Shown here: one piece after another, positions 23,274 to 31,664 of the stretch | Numbering within the stretch: the first letter of the stretch is position 1 | Layout of the letters: the number at the start of each line of letters is the position of its first letter | Assembly: GCA_029266525.1 (NCBI GenBank) | Contig: JAQSWQ010000043.1 | Coordinates: 1 to 37,161, forward strand | Reading direction: 5' to 3' | Source of the DNA: Microvirga sp. | GTDB lineage: Bacteria > Pseudomonadota > Alphaproteobacteria > Rhizobiales > Beijerinckiaceae | DNA: 37,161 nucleotides | Notes under the pieces: model-generated | The model's input: only the letters and a program-made list of their open reading frames with translations | Databases searched by the model: none | What the model was told of the DNA's origin: nothing | Made by a program: the position numbers and the translations under genes

Positions 23274-23933
23274 CTACGCCAGCACGAGATCGAAGGAGCC
23301 CGCGAGCGCCCCCTCCTCGATGCCGTTCGCGGGCTCGAGACGGACGGTCACGGCCGCGCGCTGGCGCGGGTCGCGGATCGAGCGGTAGAGCCCGTCGCGG
23401 TTGTTTCCCGGCTCGCCCGCGACATACATTTGGGTGACGAGCTCGCGCCTGCCCGGCGCCTGGACGGCGAAATGGATATGCGGCGTGCGGCCGGGATAGG
23501 GCACGGGCTTGATCGTGCGGAAGCGGTAGCCGCCGTCCGCGCCCGAGACCGTTCGGCCGTAACCTTGGAAGGCCTTGTCCCGCGGCCGCCCGCCGACGTC
23601 GCCAGGATGGATGTAGCGGCCGCGGGCGTCGCATTGCCAGATCTCGACGGTCGCACCGGCAATCGGCTTGCCGTCGAGCCCGAGCACCCGGCCGGCCACG
23701 TGGGTGACCGCACCTTCGGCTCGCGCTGCATTCCCGCGGAGCACCACGAGGTCGTTGTCGACGTCGGGCGGGAATTTCACGGGATAGAAAGGACCCGCCG
23801 TCGTCGGCGGCGTCGCAACCAACCCCGCCTGCTGAGCGGCGAGCCGGGGCGGGAGCATCAGGGCGCCGGCGGCGGCAAGCCCGCTGACCACCAAGCGGCG
23901 GCGGCCCATGGCGGGGGTAGCAATCAGGTGCAT
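23274..23933 (-). CDS. Secreted intradiol ring-cleavage dioxygenase-like protein
   Basis: A 219-residue relative of catechol and protocatechuate dioxygenases, which open aromatic rings using non-haem Fe(III). All four iron ligands of the family are visible: Tyr in 'GRYIHPGD', Tyr in 'KPVPYPGRTPHIHF', and the two His of that HIH. The N-terminus has a twin-arginine-type export signal ('GRRRLVVSGLAAAGALMLPP'), so it likely folds with its metal in the cytoplasm and acts in the periplasm. This exported subgroup has no well-settled substrate. GGAGGG stands 8 bases before ATG 23933. It is monocistronic and divergent from asd. Confidence 0.85.
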   Translation of the reverse strand: MHLIATPAMGRRRLVVSGLAAAGALMLPPRLAAQQAGLVATPPTTAGPFYPVKFPPDVDNDLVVLRGNAARAEGAVTHVAGRVLGLDGKPIAGATVEIWQCDARGRYIHPGDVGGRPRDKAFQGYGRTVSGADGGYRFRTIKPVPYPGRTPHIHFAVQAPGRRELVTQMYVAGEPGNNRDGLYRSIRDPRQRAAVTVRLEPANGIEEGALAGSFDLVLA

Positions 23934-24286
23934 GGCAAGACCCTCCGACTGCGCGTCCCCGTCTCCAAGAATGCCCGAAAGGGCGGGCGAAGTCGTGGTC
24001 CGCGCGTTTCACGTTCGTGCGAAGGATGGGTGAGCGGGTGCTTGACAGCCGCACAGGCTTTGGTGTTGCTCCATCGCGCGGCGGCGCCAATACGGCCCTC
24101 ATCGCGATCCGACGGACGAACCCAGTGACGACGCTCGCCAACCCGAAAGCGAAATGCGTCATGGCGGCGACGACCTCGCGCCGCTGAACCGTCCGTCTCG
24201 TCCCCGGTCTCTTCCCCGATCCGTGGCCCGAGGCGAGCCCTCGCCGGGGCTGCTATAGTCGGGGAAACCGAACAGGAGATTTCCCC
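23934..24286. other. Divergent intergenic stretch before asd
   Basis: 353 bases between the dioxygenase start and asd. A TATAGT at 24254-24259, 27 bases before the asd start, could be its -10 box, but no good -35 is found at standard spacing. A TTGACA at 24042-24047 lacks a matching -10. The open frames here are low-quality and antisense to asd upstream sequence. No RNA gene is evident. Confidence 0.4.
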
Positions 24287-25321
24287 ATGGGTTTCAAGGT
24301 CGCCGTCGTCGGAGCGACAGGCAATGTCGGCCGCGTCATGCTCGACATCCTCGAGGAGCGTGCCTTTCCGGCCGACGAGGTCGTGGCGCTGGCCTCGCGC
24401 CGCAGCCAGGGCACCGAGGTCTCGTTCGGCGACCGCCGCCTCAAGACCAAGGCGCTCGACAGTTACGACTTCTCGGACGTCGACATCTGCCTCATGTCGG
24501 CCGGCGGCGACGTCTCGCGCGAATGGGCCCCGAAGATCGCGGCGCAGGGCGCGGTGGTGATCGATAACTCCTCGGCCTGGCGCTACGATTCCGACGTGCC
24601 GCTCGTCGTGCCGGAGGTCAACGCCGATGCGGTGCGCGGCTTCACGAAGAAGAACATCATTGCGAACCCGAACTGCTCGACCGCGCAGCTCGTCGTGGCG
24701 CTGAAGCCCCTGCACGATGCTGCGACCATCAAGCGCGTCGTGGTCGCGACCTACCAGTCGGTCTCCGGCGCCGGCAAGGAAGGCGAGGACGAGCTCGACC
24801 GTCAGACCCGGGCACTCTACTCGCTTCAGGACGTCGAGCAGAAGAAGTTCCCGAAGCGCATCGCCTTCAACCTCATCCCCCATATCGACGCGTTCATGGA
24901 GGACGGCTCCACGAAGGAAGAGTGGAAGATGACGGTCGAGACCAAGAAGATCCTCGACCCGAAGATCAAGCTTACGGCCACCTGCGTGCGGGTGCCGGTC
25001 TTCATCAGTCACTCGGAGGCGGTGAACGTCGAGTTCGAGCGCCCGCTCTCGGCCGAGGAGGCGATGCGGATCCTCCGGACCGCGCCGGGGGTGGTGGTGA
25101 TCGATCGCCGCGAGCCGGGCGGCTACATCACCCCGCACGAGGCGACCGGCGAGGACGCCACCTACGTCTCCCGCATCCGGGAGGACATCACGGTCGAGAA
25201 CGGGCTGTCGTTCTGGTGCGTGTCGGACAATCTCCGCAAGGGCGCGGCCCTCAACGCCGTCCAGATCGCCGAGGCGCTCGTCAACCGGGGACTGCTTCAG
25301 GCGAAGAAGAAGGCCGCCTGA
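24287..25321 (+). CDS. asd: Aspartate-semialdehyde dehydrogenase
   Basis: Reduces aspartyl phosphate to aspartate semialdehyde, the branch point to lysine/diaminopimelate, methionine and threonine; essential for cell-wall synthesis. The 344-residue protein has the NADP-binding start 'VAVVGATGNVGRVMLDILEE', 'SAGGDVSREWAPKIAAQGAV', the catalytic Cys in 'NPNCSTAQLVVAL', and the active-site region 'VRVPVFISHSEAVNVEFERP'. Length and motifs are of the typical bacterial form. AGGAG lies 8 bases before the ATG. It converges on the chemoreceptor gene. Confidence 0.97.
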   Translation: MGFKVAVVGATGNVGRVMLDILEERAFPADEVVALASRRSQGTEVSFGDRRLKTKALDSYDFSDVDICLMSAGGDVSREWAPKIAAQGAVVIDNSSAWRYDSDVPLVVPEVNADAVRGFTKKNIIANPNCSTAQLVVALKPLHDAATIKRVVVATYQSVSGAGKEGEDELDRQTRALYSLQDVEQKKFPKRIAFNLIPHIDAFMEDGSTKEEWKMTVETKKILDPKIKLTATCVRVPVFISHSEAVNVEFERPLSAEEAMRILRTAPGVVVIDRREPGGYITPHEATGEDATYVSRIREDITVENGLSFWCVSDNLRKGAALNAVQIAEALVNRGLLQAKKKAA

Positions 25322-25334
25322 GGGAGGACAGAGC

Positions 25335-27004
25335 TCACGCCGCCTGCATCTCGGCCAGGAAGCTCTGCAGCTCGCGCTTGATCTCGCTCGAGTGGCGGGC
25401 GAGGTCGCGCGCGGCGTCGAGAACCCGGTTCGCGGCCTCGCCGGCCGCGCCGGCCGCGCCCTTCACGGTGTGGATGCTGCCGGAGACCTGGCGTGTGCCT
25501 TGCGCGGCGTGCTGGACGTTGCGGGCGATCTCCTGGGTCGCAGCCCCCTGCTCCTCCATGGCGGCCGCGACCGCAAGCGAGGTGCCGTTCATCGCCGAGA
25601 TGATCTGATCGACCTCGCGGATGGCCGCGACGGCGCTGCCGCTTGCCGCCTGGATGTGCTCGATCTGCGCCGCGATCTCGTTCGTCGCGGCGCTGGTCTG
25701 GTTCGCGAGTGCCTTGACCTCGCTCGCGACGACCGCGAAGCCCTTGCCCGCGTCGCCGGCCCGGGCGGCCTCGATCGTGGCATTGAGCGCAAGGAGATTG
25801 GTCTGGGAGGCGATGCCGCTGATCAGCGCGACCACGTTTCCGATCTTGTCGGTCGCCTCGGCGAGGCTCTGGATCGTCCGGTCGGTGTGCTTCACGTTCT
25901 CGACCGCCCTCGTCGCCGTGTTCGACGAGTCGATGATCTGGCGCGTGATCTCGCGGATCGAGGCGGCGAGCTCGTCGGTCGCGGCGGCGACGGTCTGCAC
26001 ATTGCCCGAGGTCTGCTCCGCCGAGGCCGCCACGTCGACGGCCTGACGGTTGGTCTCCTCCGCTGTCTCGGCAAGCGAGCGAGCGGTCGCCTCCATCTCG
26101 CCGGCCGAGGCCGCGCCACCGAGCTTTCGAGGCCGATGGTCAGCGCGTCCAGCTTCTGGGCCCGTTCGATCTTGGCCTGCCCGTCGCGAGCCGCGGCGTC
26201 GTCGAGCCGCTTCTTCTCGGCAAGCGCCTCCTTGAACACCTGCACCGCGTCGGCGATCACGCCGATCTCGGTTTCTTCGCCGCGGTGCGGGATCTCGACC
26301 GTGAGGTCGCCCGCCGCGAGGGCGCGCATGGGGCCCGCAACCGATTCGATGCCCCGCCCGATGCTGCGGGTAAGCGCCCAGGCCGCGAGCGCCCCGACCA
26401 GAAGGGTCAGCCCGAGGGTCACGGTGAAGCCCTGGATGGTGGCGTTCACGGCGACGCCGGCGCGAAGGTTCGCCGCCTCGGCGCCGCGGGTCTTGAGCGC
26501 CACGATGTCATCGGCCGCCGCGAGGGCCTTGGCCGCATGGGAAGCGGCCTTCTCATTGTAATAGAGCGCAGCCGCGTCCTTGGCGTATTGGCGCGAGTAG
26601 CGGAGGATCTCCTTGAGCGCGGTCTGATAGGCCGCCCAGGCCGCGGTGAAGGCATCGTACAGCGCGCGCTCCTCGACCGAGGAGAGCCGCTGCTCGACCT
26701 CGCCTCGGGCGGCTGCGACCGCCTCGAGCCCGGCTGCGTAGCGCTTGTCGGCTTCGTCCATTCCGGTCTCGTCCGCGGCGAGGATATGCCGGAACGCAGC
26801 CGCGCGGGCATCCCCGACGCCGGTCTTCAGCGCCGTCGCCCAGCGCACGCCGGGCATCCAGTTCTGCTGGACCTCGCCCATCAGCCCGTGAATGGTGCGG
26901 ATGCTGTGGAGGTCGACGAGACCGAGGCCCACGAGCGCGACGATGAAGAACGAGAGGACGCCGATCAGCCTTGTGCGGATCGACAGCGCGCCGAGCTTGG
27001 TCAT
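25335..27004 (-). pseudogene. Methyl-accepting chemotaxis protein, frameshifted
   Basis: Chemoreceptors sense ligands outside and control CheA. From ATG 27004 it has a membrane helix (12-32), a four-helix-bundle sensor domain (about 35-185), a second helix (190-212) and a HAMP domain (212-265). At about 26115-26120, just after '[12 protein letters not shown]', the frame breaks. The signalling domain resumes in another frame as '[20 protein letters not shown]', including the kinase tip '[20 protein letters not shown]', and runs to 25335. Normal members have several more residues at the junction, so a short out-of-frame deletion is likelier than one lost base. The repaired receptor would be about 555 residues. 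Could be a real null allele or assembly error. Confidence 0.85.
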
Positions 27005-27097
27005 GGAAACGCCTCTGGACGCCGCGTGAGCCTTGCTGGCGCTCCGGGCGGCCGAGAGGATGCGTGGCGATGGTTAAGGTTTGGAAAAAGGCGCCTC

Positions 27098-27760
27098 TCA
27101 CCAGCAGCGGATCGGGGAGCGGACGCCCGGCTTGTCCGCCACCGCCGGCGCGAACGCGCCCGTGTCGGGATCGCGCACCAGGAGCTCGCCGGTCGCGACT
27201 CCGAAATAGGCGCCGTGCAGCGCGAGCTTCCGGCGCTCGACGAGGATGCGGATGCAGGGGAAGGTCATGAGATTGCGAAGCCCCTGCTCGATGGAGGCGA
27301 GCTCGAGCCGCTTGAGGTAATCCTGGCGATCGCCGAGGTCGGAACCGAGGCGCTGCGCCGCCGGTCCGATCAGCCCGATCCACTTGCCGATGAAGTCGCC
27401 GGGCGAGAGCGGCTCGATGTCGTCGGCGAAGGCCTGGATGCCGCCGCAGCGGGCGTGGCCGAGGATCACGATGTGCTTCACGCGCAGCGCCTGCACGGCG
27501 AATTCGAGCGCCGCCGAGGTGCCGTGATATTCGCCGCCGGTCTCATAGGGCGGGACGAGATTGGCGACGTTGCGGACGACGAAGAGCTCGCCCGGGCTCG
27601 CGTCGAAGATGACCTCCGGCGAGACCCGCGAGTCGCAGCAGCCGACGACCATGATCTCGGGCGTCTGGCGCTCGGCCTGAGCCTCGAAGCGCGCCCGCTC
27701 GCGCGGAAGGCGCTCGTCGAGGAAGGCGCGGTAGCCGGCGATCAGTCGTTCGGGGAGCAT
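27098..27760 (-). CDS. Beta-class carbonic anhydrase
   Basis: Interconverts CO2 and bicarbonate with a zinc ion. The 220-residue protein carries the class signature: Cys42-Asp-Ser-Arg45 in 'VVGCCDSRVSPEVIF', and His102-x-x-Cys105 in 'IVILGHARCGGIQAF', giving the zinc ligands and the Asp-Arg pair. Size and motifs match the cytoplasmic plant-like bacterial type. ATG 27760 (MLPERLIAGY) is preceded by AAGGGG; the longer open frame upstream overlaps the NUDIX gene and is not protein-like. It may supply bicarbonate for carboxylases, and follows the NUDIX gene by 38 bases on the same strand. Confidence 0.93.
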   Translation of the reverse strand: MLPERLIAGYRAFLDERLPRERARFEAQAERQTPEIMVVGCCDSRVSPEVIFDASPGELFVVRNVANLVPPYETGGEYHGTSAALEFAVQALRVKHIVILGHARCGGIQAFADDIEPLSPGDFIGKWIGLIGPAAQRLGSDLGDRQDYLKRLELASIEQGLRNLMTFPCIRILVERRKLALHGAYFGVATGELLVRDPDTGAFAPAVADKPGVRSPIRCW

Positions 27761-27798
27761 GCCGCCCCTTAGCCGAGACAGGAGCCGCGGGGTAGGGG

Positions 27799-28296
27799 TC
27801 AGCCGAGACGGACCGGCGCCGCGGGGCCGTCGCCCGCCGCGATGCGCCGGGCAAGCCCGATCAGCGCCGGCGGCTCGACCACGTCGCGCGTGCTCTCGAG
27901 CGTCTCGAGCGTCCACCAACGCACGCCGAGCACCGGGTCGACCTCGGTTTCGGCGAGGCGGGCGGTGTCGATCTCCGGCGAGGGTAGGCGCACCACGAAG
28001 TAGCGCTCGCGCACGAAACGGGGGACGCGAAACAGCAACAGCGGCGTTTCGCGCCGCGCGACTTCCGCTCCGACCGGCGCGTTTGCGACGCCGATCTCCT
28101 CCTCGAGCTCGCGCCGCAGCGCCGCCGCGTGGGTCTCGCCCGGCTCGAGCCCGCCGCCTGGGGTGAACCAGAAGGCGCGGAGGCCGTGTCGGGCGGGATC
28201 GACATCGATTGCGGCCTCGTACTGGATCAGCAGCAGCCGGCCGTCGGGATCGAAGATCAGGCCGCGCGCTGTGTCGCGCAAGGGAAGATCGCTCAC
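27799..28296 (-). CDS. NUDIX hydrolase
   Basis: NUDIX enzymes hydrolyse nucleoside diphosphates linked to another group, for example oxidised nucleotides or sugar nucleotides. The 165-residue single-domain protein contains a complete NUDIX box at about 47-70, GGLEPGETHAAALRRELEEE followed by IGV, with all required Gly, Glu and Arg positions. The rest is a compact alpha/beta fold ('ARGLIFDPDGRLLLIQYEA'). The start is GTG 28296; the ribosome site is weak. Substrate cannot be deduced. It likely forms a short unit with the carbonic anhydrase gene. Confidence 0.88.
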   Translation of the reverse strand: MSDLPLRDTARGLIFDPDGRLLLIQYEAAIDVDPARHGLRAFWFTPGGGLEPGETHAAALRRELEEEIGVANAPVGAEVARRETPLLLFRVPRFVRERYFVVRLPSPEIDTARLAETEVDPVLGVRWWTLETLESTRDVVEPPALIGLARRIAAGDGPAAPVRLG

Positions 28297-28388
28297 GCCG
28301 GCTGCTTGCGCGATGCCGACGTGGACTGCAAGGCCCCTAGCGAGGGCCGGAGCGGCTCGCTAAACGAAGCCGCCCGCCGGAGACGCCG

Positions 28389-29267
28389 ATGCCCGAGATC
28401 CGCCCCCGCCGCAGCGTTCTCTACATGCCGGGCGCGAACGCCCGCGCGCTGGAGAAGGCGCGCTCGCTTCTGGCCGACGGGATCATCATCGACCTCGAGG
28501 ACGCGGTCGCGCCCGACTCGAAGGCGGCGGCGCGGGCTCAGGCCGTCGCGGCCGTCCGCGAAGGCGGCTACGGCCGCCGCGAGGTGGTGATCCGCGTCAA
28601 CGCGCCGGACACGCCCTGGGGCGAGGACGACCTCGCCGCGGCCGCGCAAGCCGGTCCCGCCGCGATCCTCGTCCCCAAGGTGTCCGATTCCGATACGCTG
28701 ACCTCCGTCGGTCATCGCCTGCGCCGCCTCGGCGCGCCGGCGACGCTGCGGGTCTGGGCGATGATCGAGACGCCGCTCGCCATCCTGCGCTGCGAGGAGA
28801 TCGCGCGCGCCGCCCGCGACGTCGACACTCGGCTTGCGTGCCTCGTGATGGGCACGAACGACATCGCCAAGGAGACCCGGACCCGGCAGGTCCCCGGTCG
28901 CGCGCCGATGCTGCCCTATCTGGCGATCGCGGTCGCCGCCGCGCGAGCGCACGAGCTGGACATTCTGGACGGCGTCTACAACGCGCTTCAGGACGAGGCC
29001 GGCTTCCGCGCCGAATGCGAGCAGGGACGCGATCTCGGCTTCGACGGCAAGACGCTGATCCATCCAAACCAGATCGGTCCGGCGAACGAGATCTTCGCGC
29101 CTGCGCAGGACGAGGTGACGCAGGCCCGGGCCATCATCGCCGCCTTCGCGCGGCCGGAGAACGAGGGCAAGGGCGTGATCTCGCTCGACGGCCGCATGGT
29201 CGAGCGCATGCACGCCGACATCGCCGCCCGCACGGTCGCGCTCGCCGAAGCGATCGCGCGGGGGTAG
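28389..29267 (+). CDS. CoA ester lyase, CitE/HpcH family
   Basis: This family cleaves or forms C-C bonds in CoA esters such as malyl-CoA, citramalyl-CoA or citryl-CoA, using Mg. The 292-residue protein shows 'PRRSVLYMPGANARALEKA', 'DGIIIDLEDAVAPDSK', 'VIRVNAPDTPWGEDDL', the metal-binding Glu in 'WAMIETPLAIL', and 'GFDGKTLIHPNQIGPANEIF', all typical. The stand-alone setting, without citrate lyase subunits, argues for a malyl- or citramalyl-CoA lyase-type role rather than citrate lyase. GGAG lies a few bases before the ATG. A hairpin follows the stop. Confidence 0.88.
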   Translation: MPEIRPRRSVLYMPGANARALEKARSLLADGIIIDLEDAVAPDSKAAARAQAVAAVREGGYGRREVVIRVNAPDTPWGEDDLAAAAQAGPAAILVPKVSDSDTLTSVGHRLRRLGAPATLRVWAMIETPLAILRCEEIARAARDVDTRLACLVMGTNDIAKETRTRQVPGRAPMLPYLAIAVAAARAHELDILDGVYNALQDEAGFRAECEQGRDLGFDGKTLIHPNQIGPANEIFAPAQDEVTQARAIIAAFARPENEGKGVISLDGRMVERMHADIAARTVALAEAIARG

Positions 29268-29287
29268 GGCGCGTTTCCCCAGCTTCT

Positions 29288-29311
29288 CCTCTCTCCGCAA
29301 GCGGGGCGAGG
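29288..29311 (+). terminator. Hairpin after the CoA lyase gene
   Basis: An 11-bp stem with one mismatch and one G-U pair around an AA loop (CCTCTCTCCGC / GCGGGGCGAGG), 20 bases after the lyase stop. There is no T-run. It resembles the hairpin at 11697 and a short element near 12945, so it may belong to a dispersed family of small intergenic palindromes. Confidence 0.45.
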
Positions 29312-29382
29312 GTGTGGGCGCGCCGAATCCCCCGGGCGTTCCCGGGCAAAGCGATGGCGATGTCAAACAGCAAGGGAGCGGG

Positions 29383-29432
29383 ACGCCGGGGACCAGCTCA
29401 TTTTATTTTTTTAGTGCCGGTCGCCCCGGCGT
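29383..29432. repeat. Inverted repeat around an AT-rich run
   Basis: ACGCCGGGG at 29383-29391 is the exact inverse complement of CCCCGGCGT at 29424-29432. Between them is a run almost entirely of T (29399-29412), unusual in this GC-rich DNA. It lies between the converging lyase and sheath-fusion genes, so it could stop transcription from either side or mark an old insertion scar. Confidence 0.45.
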
Positions 29433-29500
29433 CGGAAGGCCCCAATCTTCCCGCCCTTCGCGGCGATGCGCGAACCGCGGAGCGGACCCGCTCCCGCGTG

Positions 29501-29872
29501 TCACCGCCGGGCGAGCGACCTCACGAGCCACGCCCGCCAGCCGCACAGGAAGCGCACGTACTTCAACACGCTGCCCTGGGCGGGCCGTTTGTCGACGACG
29601 AGCGCGAGCGCGGCCGCGGCGAGGCGCGCGGCGTGTCCGGCGCGGTAGGTCAGCGATTCGCCGAGAAAGGCGAAAAGCTCGAGCAGCGTGACGCCTGGAT
29701 CGTGGTGGTTTGGATCCGTCCATTGCGGGCTGAACGGAGCGAGGCGCTCTCGCAGCAGCCGCGCGATGGCGCGCAGCTCGTCGTCGCCGATGGCCGTCGG
29801 GACGCCGGGAATGGGCTTTGCGTTGAACGCGACCTCCTCGACGTAAACGCCGGGCGCGAGGTATTCGGGCAT
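29501..29872 (-). CDS. Small protein joining tail-sheath N-terminus to baseplate-type N-terminal domain
   Basis: A 123-residue protein. Residues 1-27, 'MPEYLAPGVYVEEVAFNAKP' and on to VPTA, match the N-terminal strand of contractile tail sheath proteins, the part that links one sheath subunit to the next. Residues about 30-76 instead resemble the start of a baseplate assembly protein (gpJ-like): 'DDELRAIARLLRERLAPFSP', then 'WTDPNHHDPGVTLLELFAF' and 'YRAG'. The tail (77-123) is Ala/Arg-rich and unfamiliar. A strong AAGGAGG sits 7 bases before ATG 29872, which argues that it is expressed. No other tail gene is present nearby. It may be a shrunken remnant of a contractile injection system or a domesticated adaptor; function is unknown. 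Confidence 0.65.
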   Translation of the reverse strand: MPEYLAPGVYVEEVAFNAKPIPGVPTAIGDDELRAIARLLRERLAPFSPQWTDPNHHDPGVTLLELFAFLGESLTYRAGHAARLAAAALALVVDKRPAQGSVLKYVRFLCGWRAWLVRSLARR

Positions 29873-29961
29873 CTCCGGCCTCCTTCGGCTGAAGGCATCA
29901 CACCGTTTGCCGCGATCGTCGGGCGGGCGACCTCGCAGACGTGATCGGCGGCTCTGGCCGA

Positions 29962-30858
29962 CTATCCGTTCTCCTTCGCCCAGCGCGCGACCTCGGCGTG
30001 GGTGCCGAACCAGACGCCCGGCTTCGACTTCGCGTAGCCGATCAGCTCGTCGAGGATCCAGATGCGCGAGCGGTAGCCGATGATGTGCGGATGCGTCGTG
30101 AGCTGGAAGACGCCGCCCTCCTCGTAGGCCGCGTCGAACTCCCGGCGGAAGATGTCGAGAACGTCGGCCGGCGGCGTGTAGGGCCTGAGCGACTGGAAGC
30201 GGTGCATCATGAAATAGACGGCGTCGTCGCGCACCCACTCGACCGGGAGCTCGACGATGCCGGTCGGCTCGCCCTCGAGCAGGAGCTCGTAGCAATCCTC
30301 GTCGGCCATGAGCGATGAATCGTAGAGGAGCCCCATCTCCTTCTCGATGGCGAGCGTGTTCGCGCTGAAATCCCAGGACGGCGTGCGCAGGCCGACGGCG
30401 CGGACCCCGGTGATCTCTTCCAGCGCATCGGCGGCGCGCATCATGAGGTCGCGCTCGGACTCGTAAGGCAGCACCGAGTTGAGCTCGTGGATCCAGCCGT
30501 GGATGCCGATCTCGTGGCCTTCCGCGGTCACGCGGCGCTGCTCGTCCGGATAGGTCAAGGCGGCGACCGCCGGCACGTAGAAGGTCGCCTTGACGTCATG
30601 GCGCTCGAGCATCTTCAGGATGCGCGGCACGCCGACCCGGTTGCCGTACTGGCCCCAGGCCATGCGGCCGATCGACTTGCCGCCGTCGCGGAGCTCGTTG
30701 GTCTCGTGATCCGAATCGAAGGACAGCGCGAAGGCGCAACGCGCGCCGCCCGGCCATGATGGGGGGCGAAAGGTCCGGCCTGCCCTCACCTGGTTGATGA
30801 GCTTGCGCCAATGCGCCTCGGGCCACTGCCAGGGCTCGAGCGGCTTCTGTTCGGTCAT
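29962..30858 (-). CDS. Polysaccharide deacetylase-fold hydrolase (PuuE/cyclic imide hydrolase-like)
   Basis: The NodB-like barrel uses an Asp-His-His metal site to hydrolyse amides. This 298-residue protein has the first motif in 'FALSFDSDHETNEL' (Asp-Ser-Asp-His), the second in 'HEIGIHGWIHELNSVLP' (His-x-x-x-His), and 'RTPSWDFSANTLAIEKEMGL'. The compact cytoplasmic form without a signal peptide and this N-terminus ('LEPWQWPEAHWRKLINQVR') resemble the allantoinase PuuE and cyclic imide hydrolase branch more than sugar deacetylases. AAGGAG precedes ATG 30858, 20 bases after the SDR stop. With SDR and MFS genes upstream it suggests breakdown of a small amide or imide; substrate unknown. Confidence 0.85.
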   Translation of the reverse strand: MTEQKPLEPWQWPEAHWRKLINQVRAGRTFRPPSWPGGARCAFALSFDSDHETNELRDGGKSIGRMAWGQYGNRVGVPRILKMLERHDVKATFYVPAVAALTYPDEQRRVTAEGHEIGIHGWIHELNSVLPYESERDLMMRAADALEEITGVRAVGLRTPSWDFSANTLAIEKEMGLLYDSSLMADEDCYELLLEGEPTGIVELPVEWVRDDAVYFMMHRFQSLRPYTPPADVLDIFRREFDAAYEEGGVFQLTTHPHIIGYRSRIWILDELIGYAKSKPGVWFGTHAEVARWAKENG

Positions 30859-30878
30859 GGCGCGCTCCTTATCTCTCG

Positions 30879-31646
30879 TCAGGCGACGGGCGATCCCATC
30901 ACCGGCAGGATCTGGCCGGTGATCCAGGACGCGTAATCGGAGGAGAGGAAGAGCACCGCATAGGCGATGTCCTCCGGCCTGCCCATGCGGCGCATGGCGA
31001 TGCGCTCGAGAAAGCCCGCGCGGAACTCCTCGGAGTAGCTCGCCCATTGCCGCTCGTAGTCGGGGCTCGTCGCCATGAAGCCGGGCGCGACCGAGTTCAC
31101 GGTGATCCCGAACGGCCCCAATTCCTGGGCGAGCTGCTTCACGAGGCCGACCTGGCCGTGCTTTGCGGCCGCGTAGCTCTGGATGCCCGTGAGGCTCGTC
31201 GCGAGCCCGGCCCGGCTCGAGATCGTGACGATCCGGCCGCGCCCCGCCTTCTTCATGCCGGGCGCGACGGCGCGCGCGAACAGGAAGGCGCCGGTAAGGT
31301 TCGCCTCGACGACCTCCCGGAACTCGTCCGGCTCGACCTCCTCGAGCGGCCGCTTCGACTGCCCGCGCACCCCGCCCGCCACATAGACCAGGACGTCGAC
31401 CGCGCCCTGGCCCTCCTCGGCCGCGGCGACCGCGTCGGCGACCGAGCGCGCATCGGTCACGTCGGCCCAGGCCGGGCGGATCGTGCCGCCGGCGACGCTT
31501 TGCGCGTAGCCGCGCACCTCGTCGGCAAGGATGTCGCAGGCATGGACCTCGGCGCCGCGGCGGGCGAACTCGACCGCGATCGAGCGCCCGATGCCACGGG
31601 CGGCGCCCGCGACCACCACCCTTTTCCCGGCGAACTCGATCAGCAC
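30879..31646 (-). CDS. Short-chain dehydrogenase/reductase
   Basis: NAD(P)-dependent oxidoreductase of 255 residues. Visible are the cofactor loop 'VVVAGAARGIGRSIAVEF', the conserved Asp in 'AWADVTDARSV', 'VYVAGGVRG' in place of NNAG, catalytic Ser in 'IVTISSRAGLA', Tyr-x-x-x-Lys in 'SYAAAKHGQVGLVKQL', and 'GITVNSVAPGFMAT'. Asp38 after the second strand ('HACDIL') favours NAD over NADP. The start is GTG 31646. It lies 18 bases from the MFS gene and 20 from the hydrolase, clearly one transcription unit. Substrate unknown. Confidence 0.9.
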   Translation of the reverse strand: MLIEFAGKRVVVAGAARGIGRSIAVEFARRGAEVHACDILADEVRGYAQSVAGGTIRPAWADVTDARSVADAVAAAEEGQGAVDVLVYVAGGVRGQSKRPLEEVEPDEFREVVEANLTGAFLFARAVAPGMKKAGRGRIVTISSRAGLATSLTGIQSYAAAKHGQVGLVKQLAQELGPFGITVNSVAPGFMATSPDYERQWASYSEEFRAGFLERIAMRRMGRPEDIAYAVLFLSSDYASWITGQILPVMGSPVA

Positions 31647-31664
31647 CGGGCCAAAGCCCGCTGT

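Noticed and set aside
24042-24070. TTGACA promoter candidate upstream of asd
   Set aside because: At 17-base spacing the -10 would be GTTGCT, a poor match.
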